Part shown: positions 25,666-31,578 of the stretch, in pieces
How the letters are laid out: the number at the start of each line of letters is the position of its first letter
How positions within the stretch are numbered: the stretch's first letter is position 1
DNA from: a virus
Virus record (IMG/VR): IMGVR_UViG_3300046360_000073
Span: 1-40,073 of that record
DNA: 40,073 nucleotides
Strand: one strand, 5' to 3'
The notes under the pieces: generated by a model
Told to the model about the DNA's origin: nothing
What the model saw: only the letters and a program-made list of their open reading frames with translations
Database searches by the model: none
Position numbers and translations under genes: made by a program

Positions 25666-25989
25666 ATGACTGATAGAATGCGGTGCCCAAATTGTAGGGG
25701 TGCTAAGAAAGTGGCGAAGTTAGGCGGAATGATTGGTGAGTGTAATACTTGCGAGGGTAAGGGTACGATATTATCGTCTGAGCTGGTGAGGCCAGTAACT
25801 GCGGTAGTCGAGGAAGTGAAAGTCGCGGATATTGTCAAGGCTGTGAGTGAAGCTATCCCGACTAAAATTAATTGCGCTATCCCCATTAAAGCTGAGACCC
25901 CTTGGATTAATGATATCGTGACGGCTAGTGAGCCTAGTGTGAAGGTAGATCCGAAGCGTGTTCTATATCGCAAGAAAAAGGAGACATAA
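25666..25989 (+). CDS. Zinc-ribbon protein
   Basis: 107 residues. CPNCRGAKKVAKLGGMIGEC followed by NTCEGKG has two CxxC pairs of DnaJ-type zinc-ribbon spacing. An Ala/Val/Glu-rich linker and a basic tail (RVLYRKKKET) follow. AAGGAT precedes the ATG. It is two bases from the small-terminase candidate and forms a two-gene rightward unit with it, so a DNA-binding helper role is possible. Confidence 0.7.
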   Translation: MTDRMRCPNCRGAKKVAKLGGMIGECNTCEGKGTILSSELVRPVTAVVEEVKVADIVKAVSEAIPTKINCAIPIKAETPWINDIVTASEPSVKVDPKRVLYRKKKET

Positions 25990-25991
25990 TC

Positions 25992-26357
25992 ATGACTGAA
26001 TTTAATGCGCATGTACCGAATCGAGATATTCGCCAAAGGGTAAGTGACTTGGCTATTGCTGGAATTCCTAAGTACCTCATTGCTAAGATTGTGAAGCTCG
26101 ATGATGAGACGCTGAATAAGTATTACGAGTATGAATTGTCTTGCGCTCAAGCTGAGTGTGTCGAGCGAATTGGCAAAGTGCTGGCTATTCAGGCTCAAGA
26201 GGGCGATATCAAGGCTATGAGTCTGTACTTAAAGACCCAAGGAGCCAAGTTCGGGTTTGTTGAGAAGCAGGTAGTCGAGACAGTTAATAGTGATGATACA
26301 CTTGCATTAAAAGATAAGATTAAAGAACTAGAGGGGAAATTTGATAGGGATTATTAG
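25992..26357 (+). CDS. terS: Small terminase subunit candidate
   Basis: 121 residues. The N-terminal half (VSDLAIAGIPKYLIAKIVKL, then DDETLNKYYEYEL) reads as the helix-turn-helix of small terminases ('LA--GIP---IA-I-GI---TL--HY--EL'). A helical oligomerisation segment follows, with AxEGDIKAMSLYLKTQGAKFGF, close to the 'A--G---A--FWLKTR-GW' signature of the same family. It would recognise the packaging start site and hand DNA to TerL, although terL lies 9 kb away. Confidence 0.65.
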   Translation: MTEFNAHVPNRDIRQRVSDLAIAGIPKYLIAKIVKLDDETLNKYYEYELSCAQAECVERIGKVLAIQAQEGDIKAMSLYLKTQGAKFGFVEKQVVETVNSDDTLALKDKIKELEGKFDRDY

Positions 26358-26641
26358 TCCCTATCTCTAGCCCTTCGCCGTGAATGTTGCTGATAATGCT
26401 TTCTACAAAGTCCTTTGCATTTCACGGGAAGATCACATTCAATGAAAATGCAGTGCTCATTTATCCAATGACCTTTTGCTTCCCTTGTCTTAATCAGGGG
26501 ATCACCGTGCCTTCTCCATGCCATATAGTGAGGCCTGCAATATCCTTTACCCCAGGATATCTCAGTACATCCATTAACCATGCATACTTTCACCTTAGCC
26601 TCACTCCTATTCCACACCACATAATCTTCAAATTCATTCAT
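26354..26641 (-). CDS. Cys/His-rich zinc-binding protein
   Basis: 95 residues with two similar knuckles: CMVNGCTEISWGKGYCRPHY and CIFIECDLPVKCKGLCRKHY. Each has the C-x4-C-x9-10-C-x2-H form found beside HNH domains in phage proteins, but no HNH motif is present, so this is a duplicated zinc-binding module. The end is very basic (SRRRARDRD). It overlaps the convergent terS candidate by four bases. Confidence 0.7.
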   Translation of the reverse strand: MNEFEDYVVWNRSEAKVKVCMVNGCTEISWGKGYCRPHYMAWRRHGDPLIKTREAKGHWINEHCIFIECDLPVKCKGLCRKHYQQHSRRRARDRD

Positions 26642-26705
26642 TGTCTTGTCCTCTGCCTACCCCGATTCCCGCGAGAAAGATTATTAGTGCGAGTAAAAAG
26701 ATCAT
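26634..26705 (-). CDS. 23-residue membrane peptide
   Basis: MIFLLALIIFLAGIGVGRGQ plus DNE: one hydrophobic helix and a short charged tail. GGGAG lies about nine bases before the ATG at 26705, and the stop overlaps the next gene's start (ATGAATGA). Size and layout fit a minimal phage membrane peptide. Confidence 0.55.
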   Translation of the reverse strand: MIFLLALIIFLAGIGVGRGQDNE

Positions 26706-26721
26706 GGCAATATCTCCCGTA

Positions 26722-26784
26722 TTATTTAAGCCATTTAAATATTACTTTGATGAAGATTACCAAGGCTATTAGTGCGATTATCAT
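26722..26784 (-). CDS. 20-residue membrane peptide
   Basis: MIIALIALVIFIKVIFKWLK: a hydrophobic helix ending in Lys/Trp. The ATG at 26784 overlaps the stop of the upstream gene (ATGA), and GGTGG precedes it. It lies 16 bases from a second membrane peptide, suggesting a pair. Confidence 0.5.
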   Translation of the reverse strand: MIIALIALVIFIKVIFKWLK

Positions 26785-26990
26785 GCTGCCACCTTCCAAA
26801 TATATCCAAAATTCTCAATCAAAATGTCTCGAACCATTTCACGGTCAAGCGTATCTCCATCAAAATCTATATCTTTTCTTAGAGCAAGGCGCATTCCAGT
26901 TGCCAGCAATACGTCATCCCGGCTCACACCCATATCGTACATCTCACCGTGGCCGTAGAAGCTCAGCACGTACTCTATAAATTCATTCAT
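26781..26990 (-). CDS. Hypothetical protein
   Basis: 69 residues: MNEFIEYVLSFYGHGEMYDM at the start, then a helical segment with VSRDDVLLATG, ending FGYIWKVAA. It has the look of a small conserved phage protein but no known motif. It begins in an ATGA overlap with the broken frame upstream. Confidence 0.6.
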   Translation of the reverse strand: MNEFIEYVLSFYGHGEMYDMGVSRDDVLLATGMRLALRKDIDFDGDTLDREMVRDILIENFGYIWKVAA

Positions 26991-27150
26991 AATGCCACCA
27001 CCTCATTAGCAGACGCATATAGGTAGGTCAAAGCCTTATCGACTATCTGCTCTAATACTTCACGTTGTTCCGCTATTATGTCCCCTAATAGGCTGGCCGC
27101 TACACTAAGCTTTCTGCCCTCATTGTCAAGTATCGTTGTAATGCATTCAT
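26987..27150 (-). pseudogene. Frame-broken small gene
   Basis: The ATG at 27150 has AAGGAG seven bases upstream and is the first start behind the promoter at 27180-27208, but its frame stops after 16 codons. A second frame, open from before this ATG to the TGA at 26987-26989, encodes a plausible helical protein (TILDNEGRKLSVAASLLGDI, then IAEQREVLEQIVDKALTYLY) and ends in the usual ATGA overlap, yet has no start codon of its own. A one-base change near 27140-27150, or a programmed shift, would join the two. Confidence 0.55.
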
Positions 27151-27179
27151 TTCTATACTCCTTCTAGTTAAGTAACCCC

Positions 27180-27208
27180 ATTATGTTACACCAGGATGTA
27201 ACTGTCAA
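27180..27208 (-). promoter_or_regulatory. Leftward promoter with operator in the spacer
   Basis: Minus strand TTGACA, 17-base spacer, CATAAT. The spacer contains TTACATCCTGGTGTAA, nearly a perfect inverted repeat. It would drive the 27.15-26.35 kb small genes; the first ATG lies about 30 bases downstream of the -10. Confidence 0.78.
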
Positions 27209-27286
27209 GGGTTATCTAAGTAATAATGTAGATTAGTTGGTTAGCCCGTGGATTAACTACTTGAGTCTACGAGCTAGTGATATTGT

Positions 27287-27306
27287 AGTGTCAAAATATT
27301 GACACT
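27287..27306. repeat. Perfect inverted repeat downstream of the recombinase gene
   Basis: AGTGTCAA-AATA-TTGACACT, 8+4+8. The TGTC...GACA core has the layout of a serine-recombinase half-site pair, but is shorter than known res sites. It could also be a regulator site or a terminator stem. Confidence 0.55.
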
Positions 27307-27346
27307 TAGTTGGAGGGATAGGTTTGGCTTATATAGTATGTGTCGG

Positions 27347-27901
27347 TTAAGATAGGAGCTTGTAAATTGATGCCCGTGATAATTTCATGAGCAAGGCTAT
27401 TTGGGATATATTATTACCTTGCTTGCTATATTCTATAGCCTCGGGACGCCTATTATAGTCTAAGGGTTGCTTGCCAAATGGCTTGCCGGACTTGGTACCT
27501 CTTTCTTTTGATATGGCAATTCCTTCACGTTGGCGTTCCTTTGACATAGCACGTTCTAATTGGGCGAAGGCAGTCATTACATGTACCATACACATCGCGA
27601 ACATATCGTCTTTATGACCTGATAGGCTCATTCCCTCTTTGACTAATTGTATCTTAGCGCCGGACTTAACTACTTGCTCCACTATCTCTATTAGGTCACG
27701 TACTGATCTACTTAGTCTATCCACGCTATGTATATATAGTATATCACCTTCACGTAAAACGTCTAAACAAACTTTAAGTTGAGGCCTATCCTTAGTAGCT
27801 CCACTCACGTGATCCTCATACACACGGTCTAACTGTATACCATCTAACTGCCTTGCAGTAGATTGCTCCTTAGTGCTCACTCTCTTATAACCTATGTTCA
27901 T
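27347..27901 (-). CDS. Serine recombinase (resolvase/invertase family)
   Basis: 184 residues. The N-terminal catalytic domain has the nucleophile Ser9 in GYKRVST, followed by the YIHSVDRLSRSVRDLIEIVE segment with the conserved D-R-L-x-R motif and MFAMCMVHVMTAFAQLERAM, the long E-helix start. The C-terminal 45 residues are a Hin-type helix-turn-helix (ISQIALLMKLSRASIYKLLS). It is complete and of normal length. It is too small for a large-serine phage integrase, so it is expected to invert or resolve DNA between two short sites. Confidence 0.93.
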   Translation of the reverse strand: MNIGYKRVSTKEQSTARQLDGIQLDRVYEDHVSGATKDRPQLKVCLDVLREGDILYIHSVDRLSRSVRDLIEIVEQVVKSGAKIQLVKEGMSLSGHKDDMFAMCMVHVMTAFAQLERAMSKERQREGIAISKERGTKSGKPFGKQPLDYNRRPEAIEYSKQGNNISQIALLMKLSRASIYKLLS

Positions 27902-27930
27902 ACTATAGTCTCCTAGTTAGTTGGACTTAT

Positions 27931-27960
27931 ATTCTACATAGCTTATGCGACATATGTCAA
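27931..27960 (-). promoter_or_regulatory. Recombinase promoter overlapped by GACATATGTC
   Basis: Minus strand TTGACA (27955-27960) and TAGAAT (27931-27936), spacer 18. The perfect palindrome GACATATGTC (27949-27958) covers the -35, so a dimeric protein, perhaps the recombinase itself, could control it. Confidence 0.5.
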
Positions 27961-28013
27961 TAGAAGTCATATACATTAATAGCAACACTATCTATCAGGG
28001 GTGTAGCAATGCT

Positions 28014-28029
28014 TATACTTAGAAGTATA
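28014..28029. promoter_or_regulatory. 16-bp perfect palindrome
   Basis: TATACTT-AG-AAGTATA is a 7+2+7 inverted repeat just upstream of two tandem rightward promoters and between them and the recombinase gene. It is a likely operator. Confidence 0.5.
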
Positions 28030-28031
28030 CT

Positions 28032-28060
28032 TTGACGACACAGTAAATTAATATTAAATA
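28032..28060 (+). promoter_or_regulatory. Rightward promoter, upstream of a tandem pair
   Basis: TTGACG, a 17-base spacer and TAAATA. A second, better promoter starts five bases further on. Confidence 0.5.
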
Positions 28061-28064
28061 AGTA

Positions 28065-28093
28065 TTGACAGATAATCCCAGGTGTAATACTAT
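28065..28093 (+). promoter_or_regulatory. Rightward promoter with the shared operator
   Basis: TTGACA, a 17-base spacer and TACTAT. The spacer's ATAATCCCAGGTGTAA is related to the operator inside two leftward promoters. No convincing gene follows for 800 bases, so its product is probably an RNA. Confidence 0.7.
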
Positions 28094-28243
28094 AGCCATA
28101 TGACATCATGACTCGCAGTCATAGAGGCCATAGGACATCACTAGCTCCATGCTGTGGGGCACCTAGCCTACCATGCCATAGACTTCGTAGGGGGTATGCC
28201 CCGCTACAGAGGCACCCCTTCGCATGTCATGGAGCCCCTCCCA
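28094..28243 (+). ncRNA. Structured RNA behind the tandem promoters
   Basis: Starting at the promoter, a hairpin ATGACT-CGC-AGTCAT lies at 28109-28123. An 8-bp helix GCTCCATG/CATGGAGC (28144-28151, 28228-28235) then encloses a GC-rich hairpin GTAGGGG-GTATG-CCCCGCTAC (28187-28207). The base composition is GC-rich compared with the flanks. An open frame of 81 codons overlaps it but has no ribosome site and an unlikely Cys/Pro/His composition. A small regulatory RNA is the simplest reading. Confidence 0.5.
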
Positions 28244-28892
28244 ACTCACCCCTACCACATTTTTGCAGATCTTCCTCTAGTGCCTATATTTTATCCATAA
28301 CTTTATTCCCTCAAATTGCGGCTCCCTATATCTGTCCAAAATTATTACAATAATATCCTCCCACCACACAACTTTTCAAGCACCAGTATAATTTTTATAC
28401 TAAATATATATCTCACCCAGGGGCAAGAGCGGCCTCCCCTATGTCAGTACAATTTCTGCACACACATATACTTTCCCCTTAACCCTTCTCAAGACCATAA
28501 TATTTATGAGCACTATGTCTAATTAGAGTTACCCCATATATTCCCCCAAAATTTCAGCATAACCAACCCTTATACCTAATATATATGTAACTCTGAGGGA
28601 AACCTTCTCACCAACATATATTTTCTGAACATAGTGTTCACCGTCCCAATATTTCATACTATATATATGGGTGCTATAAAATTTCTGGGAAAAATTCCAG
28701 GATCGTGTGACTGCTCTCGGCAAGACGATATACCTTCCCAACAATTTCCATAATGGAAACACTTGACCATATTCCTAACTCCGGCGAAATGGTTCTGGTG
28801 GATAGGGTCAGAATTGGCGGAAAATGATAAGATTTTCCCGGTGACAATTTATGGGAGAAGGTATTACGGTTAATAGATGAGGGGATAGATAG
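28244..28892. other. Non-coding, palindrome-dense region
   Basis: About 650 bases without a convincing gene, pyrimidine-rich on this strand with AT runs. Perfect short inverted repeats lie at 28340-28353 (ATTATT/AATAAT), 28385-28401 (AGTATAA/TTATACT), 28496-28508 (CATAA/TTATG), 28626-28640 (TGAAC/GTTCA), 28746-28760 (TTTCCA/TGGAAA) and 28819-28838 (GGAAAAT/ATTTTCC). A 77-codon minus-strand frame (28529-28762) exists but has no clear ribosome site. Confidence 0.55.
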
Positions 28893-29123
28893 ATGAGTGA
28901 ATTCAATATCGGAGATTTAGTCTGGCTAACTAATATGGTTCATGTGAGAAGAGGAATCATTACAGGGGTAGATGAGACAGATTATTATACATATTATGGT
29001 GTGAATGATATGTATAATGTCCGAGAATATTGTGTATTCAGAACCAAGATCGAAGCATTAGAAAGTGCTTACAGAAGATTTCATAGCTTTACTAGAGGCG
29101 AAGAGGTTCCTGAATGGAACTAA
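28893..29123 (+). CDS. Small beta-barrel-like protein, paralogue A
   Basis: 76 residues. The start MSEFNIGDLVWLTNMVHVRR, then GIITGVDE, YYGVNDMYNVREYCVFRTKI and EALESAYRR, aligns with the neighbour at 29154 (MSDFKIGDTVWL...GIDKI...FRTNIEAYEEANRR). The 'IGDxVWL...I.GID' opening is that of an SH3/KOW/Tudor-like barrel. GAGGGG precedes the ATG. Role unknown. Confidence 0.7.
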   Translation: MSEFNIGDLVWLTNMVHVRRGIITGVDETDYYTYYGVNDMYNVREYCVFRTKIEALESAYRRFHSFTRGEEVPEWN

Positions 29124-29153
29124 ATATAGAGGCTGGAGTTATAGGGGGAAATA

Positions 29154-29528
29154 ATGAGTGACTTCAAAATAGGCGACACAGTCTGGTTAATCTATGAGAG
29201 TAATATATGGCAGGTATCAATTGCAGGGATTGATAAGATAGGTGGGCAACCTAAATACTGGCTCGATGATCACTTCGGTTATTTCGACAAGTCGTCTCTA
29301 TTCAGGACTAATATAGAAGCCTATGAAGAGGCGAATAGAAGATGGGCTGCTTCCAATACCAATGCGTTGAAGTCGGAGGAGGATATGGCCTTCAAGAAAT
29401 CTATGAAGCAGAAAATTATAGATAAGTTTATCCAGAAGAATATTGAATCAACTCCTACATATCATTTCAATCAAGGCTACAAGGCAGCGATGCAGGAAGT
29501 CCTAATAATGATAAATGCTGAGAAATAA
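29154..29528 (+). CDS. Small beta-barrel-like protein, paralogue B with helical tail
   Basis: 124 residues. The first 65 match paralogue A; the additional C-terminal part is a Lys-rich helix (FKKSMKQKIIDKFIQKNIES) and a short NQGYKAAMQEVLIMI helix. A tandem duplication followed by tail gain or loss explains the pair. AGGGGG precedes the ATG. Confidence 0.7.
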   Translation: MSDFKIGDTVWLIYESNIWQVSIAGIDKIGGQPKYWLDDHFGYFDKSSLFRTNIEAYEEANRRWAASNTNALKSEEDMAFKKSMKQKIIDKFIQKNIESTPTYHFNQGYKAAMQEVLIMINAEK

Positions 29529-29797
29529 TAATAGGAGGACAGTTATCCCCGGATAGCTTCCCTGCTTATATATTATAGATCTAATATATATATCTAATGA
29601 TAATTATTACTGAGGGATAAATCTGTGGGTAAAGTCGTATTACTGAGATATAATGCGGGTTATACTGAGTTGAAACTCCTCTGATTCCTCGGTATATCTC
29701 AGGGATAGTTTGGGGATAACTCGTAGGGTTAGTATTATCATCAGATTATACAGAGGTTATGCTAGGGTTTATCCACTGAAATTGGGGGTAAAAATTG
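29529..29797. other. DnaA-box cluster with AT-rich segment, possible origin
   Basis: TTATCC-type boxes lie at 29543-29551 (TTATCCCCG), 29612-29620 (complement, TTATCCCTC), 29711-29719 (complement, TTATCCCCA) and 29769-29777 (TTATCCACT). The last two match the TTATCCACA consensus at eight of nine positions. A segment at about 29565-29610 is almost pure A/T and holds ATATTA-TAGATC-TAATAT. The layout is that of a host-DnaA-dependent origin or a DnaA-regulated region. Confidence 0.5.
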
Positions 29798-30037
29798 ATG
29801 ATTAAAGCTAGGATTCAGCGTGAGATTTCAGATATACATGATTGGCTGGAAGCGAGGCCATCAGCATCTATGGATCCTGCCATAGAGACGAGGATTCAAA
29901 AGCTCGCGAGGTTAAGAGAGTTGAACTCCATGAAGAAGCAAATATTTCGCGCTGAGAGTTCCATGATGACAGCTCAGAATGCTATTCAGCCAGAATATGA
30001 TATTGATGAAAAGTCTAATTGGGAGAGAATAGCATGA
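29798..30037 (+). CDS. Hypothetical helical protein
   Basis: 79 residues from the ATG at 29798 (an in-frame TTG precedes it), with GGGGG upstream. Predicted all-helical and charged: MIKARIQREISDIHDWLEAR, then TRIQKLARLRELNSMKKQIF. It ends in an ATGA overlap with the next gene. No family is recognised. Confidence 0.58.
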   Translation: MIKARIQREISDIHDWLEARPSASMDPAIETRIQKLARLRELNSMKKQIFRAESSMMTAQNAIQPEYDIDEKSNWERIA

Positions 30038-30234
30038 GTGACCTAGTTGAGCTAGAAAGCTACCTACGTAAGCGGATAGAGGAATTAACCGTGATAAATT
30101 CGTCAAGGATTATGCCAGGAGAACTTGATAGCATTGAGTATCAGCAAGTCCGTGGAAGATTGATGGAAGATATTCTAACGCTTTCTGTAGTGAAAGACCT
30201 TAAAGATGGTGGGTATAATTTAAAGGAGACATGA
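30034..30234 (+). CDS. Hypothetical helical protein
   Basis: 66 residues from the ATG at 30034, which overlaps the previous stop. Helical and charged (MSDLVELESYLRKRIEELTV at the start). The stop overlaps the next ATG. No motif is recognised. Confidence 0.58.
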   Translation: MSDLVELESYLRKRIEELTVINSSRIMPGELDSIEYQQVRGRLMEDILTLSVVKDLKDGGYNLKET

Positions 30235-30527
30235 TGCAATTTTCGATGAGAGAATGGAGAAGGATGTACAATAACGTTCATAGGCTTGGCAAGATTCTGA
30301 AGAATAGCCGACCTGACTACGATGGAAATCCAGCATTACATGCCCTAAGTATTAGTTCTCAGCTTAATGTTGAGGCCGAGATTAAGGACTGCCTTAACAA
30401 GACAAGTAATTATCTTGATGGATGTGGGCTAACTCTCTCGAAGACGAGATGGAATTACGATCCTAAAGACACCACTACATGGATATCTCATGACTCATTT
30501 GAGTTTGACCATTTAGTGAAGTACTGA
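30231..30527 (+). CDS. Hypothetical protein
   Basis: 98 residues with AAGGAG upstream of the ATG. Helical start (FSMREWRRMYNNVHRLGKIL), then a mixed C-terminal part rich in Asp, Thr and Trp. It is the last gene before a 210-base RNA-rich gap. Function unknown. Confidence 0.58.
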   Translation: MMQFSMREWRRMYNNVHRLGKILKNSRPDYDGNPALHALSISSQLNVEAEIKDCLNKTSNYLDGCGLTLSKTRWNYDPKDTTTWISHDSFEFDHLVKY

Positions 30528-30532
30528 GTTAT

Positions 30533-30605
30533 GGCCTATAGCAGTCTAGCGGTTGGGGACTTACCTGTACCCGATTGGCGCAGCGGTTAACCCTATAGGC
30601 CACCA
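30533..30605 (+). ncRNA. tRNA-like element ending in CCA
   Basis: GGCCTAT (30533-30539) and ATAGGCC (30595-30601) form a perfect 7-bp helix followed by A-CCA; total length 73 including CCA, exactly tRNA size. A D-arm-like hairpin AGTC/GACT with GG in its loop lies at 30543-30561. No canonical T arm or anticodon stem is visible. It could be a degenerate tRNA or a tRNA mimic. Confidence 0.4.
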
Positions 30606-30628
30606 TTAAGTGAAGTACTAAGATTATG

Positions 30629-30721
30629 GTGGTTGCGGCATGGAGTTCAGGCAGCCTAGAGCTAGTACTGCTTTCATAAGCTAGAAAGGTGAAGCCGGAG
30701 GTGCAACTCCTCCCAACCATG
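30629..30721 (+). ncRNA. tRNA-like element with perfect T arm
   Basis: GTGGTTG (30629-30635) pairs with CAACCAT (30714-30720; one G-T). Directly before the latter is GGAGG-TGCAACT-CCTCC, a 5-bp stem with a 7-base loop in which only the second base departs from the TTCRANY T-loop. Size (about 93) fits a long-variable-arm tRNA. AGAGC-TAGTACT-GCTTT could be the anticodon arm but lacks U33. An alternative 7-bp closing helix is GGCATGG/CCATGCC. Confidence 0.45.
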
Positions 30722-30739
30722 CCTATTAAGGACAGAGGA

Positions 30740-31000
30740 ATGAATATAACTGCTCCATGGTGCGTGATATGTAATTCGTCACATTGCAGTCACATTATTT
30801 ATAATGAATATCTTAAGGATAAGCAGCGGCCTGAGCTTATCAATGGCATAACTTCTACGTCATTAGTACTGAAAGCTGCTTCTACCATAGCACCCGTATG
30901 GTTTACTGGAACTACGCTACCTCTGAAAGAAGGTGAGAGTGCGTTGCAACCACACATCGCACAGAACAAGAAATTATTACTACTACGGAGAGCAATATGA
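30740..31000 (+). CDS. Small Cys/His protein
   Basis: 86 residues from the ATG at 30740, chosen because AAGGA lies eight bases upstream and the earlier in-frame starts lie in the tRNA-like element. CVICNSSHCSH near the start may bind zinc. The remainder is mixed, ending in a Lys/Leu/Arg-rich helix. The stop overlaps the next ATG. Confidence 0.55.
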   Translation: MNITAPWCVICNSSHCSHIIYNEYLKDKQRPELINGITSTSLVLKAASTIAPVWFTGTTLPLKEGESALQPHIAQNKKLLLLRRAI

Positions 31001-31281
31001 GTTTATTGAGATATAAAGATTTACTAATCCTCTGCAAGGAGAAGGTTCAGGAAGCTATGGCACCTTTACGAGCCAGAGAGATGAGGAAGAAAGGTGAACT
31101 TGAAGTCTGTAAGCTTGAGAGCCTAATCGCTGAGAAAGAGCAGAAAGTTCAGGAATATGCCTCAAAGTACCCTATAGATTATGATAGGCTGATAGATGCG
31201 CTTGATGAGCTAGAGCTTACTAAGAGACGCAAGGAGCAGTTCGAGAGTATTATAGGTGAGCTATTTGGGGAAGACGTATGA
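30997..31281 (+). CDS. Coiled-coil protein
   Basis: 94 residues, almost all predicted coiled coil (CKEKVQEAMAPLRAREMRKK, later LDELELTKRRKEQFESIIGE). Its start and stop both sit in ATGA overlaps, so it is translationally coupled on each side. No family is recognised. Confidence 0.6.
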   Translation: MSLLRYKDLLILCKEKVQEAMAPLRAREMRKKGELEVCKLESLIAEKEQKVQEYASKYPIDYDRLIDALDELELTKRRKEQFESIIGELFGEDV

Positions 31282-31355
31282 CTCTGGTTCAGGGAATTGT
31301 ACTCGGATGTGTCCTAGGCATTGTAGGTGGATGCCTACTTATATGGATGGCTTGA
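31278..31355 (+). CDS. 25-residue membrane peptide
   Basis: MTLVQGIVLGCVLGIVGGCL plus LIWMA, a single hydrophobic helix with two GxxxG-like patterns that favour helix packing. The ATG overlaps the previous stop (ATGA) and the next gene starts two bases after its stop. It is too short for automated callers. Confidence 0.55.
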   Translation: MTLVQGIVLGCVLGIVGGCLLIWMA

Positions 31356-31356
31356 T

Positions 31357-31578
31357 ATGTTTACCGAGAAAAGACCTAGAAAGCTTGTTGCTGAGAGAGA
31401 ATCCTGGCGCATGGATATTCAAAGCGGTAATTTCTTCGTGCATGAACTCTATGAAGACTATGTGCTTAATCGCAATTCAGAGCTATGGAGAAGTACGCGC
31501 CAATTGGAGAGGTTATTCGAGTATATAATGTATCTTGAAGACAAGGTCACTCATCAAGAAGGCCGAACCGAGCTCTAA
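31357..31578 (+). CDS. Hypothetical charged protein
   Basis: 73 residues from the ATG at 31357; the longer frame upstream overlaps the membrane peptide and is not favoured. Predicted helical (RKLVAERESWRMDIQSGNFF, then LERLFEYIMYLEDKVTHQEG). No motif is recognised. Its 3' end overlaps a convergent minus-strand frame. Confidence 0.55.
   Translation: MFTEKRPRKLVAERESWRMDIQSGNFFVHELYEDYVLNRNSELWRSTRQLERLFEYIMYLEDKVTHQEGRTEL

Larger units (their letters stand above)
27151..27346. other. Intergenic region between small genes and recombinase
   Basis: 196 bases. It contains the leftward promoter at 27180-27208 and the inverted repeat at 27287-27306. The remaining DNA is AT-rich, with nothing else I recognise. 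Confidence 0.6.

Noticed and set aside
28108-28353. 81-codon plus-strand frame behind the tandem promoters
   Set aside because: No ribosome site, composition rich in Cys, His, Pro and Arg, and the DNA is better explained by RNA helices.
28529-28762. 77-codon minus-strand frame in the palindrome-dense region
   Set aside because: The second half reads somewhat protein-like, but there is no clear ribosome site and the perfect inverted repeats fall inside it; left as a low-probability gene.
31256-31528. 90-codon plus-strand frame overlapping the membrane peptide
   Set aside because: Its start lies inside the upstream coiled-coil gene, it has no ribosome site, and two other frames fit the coupled-gene pattern.
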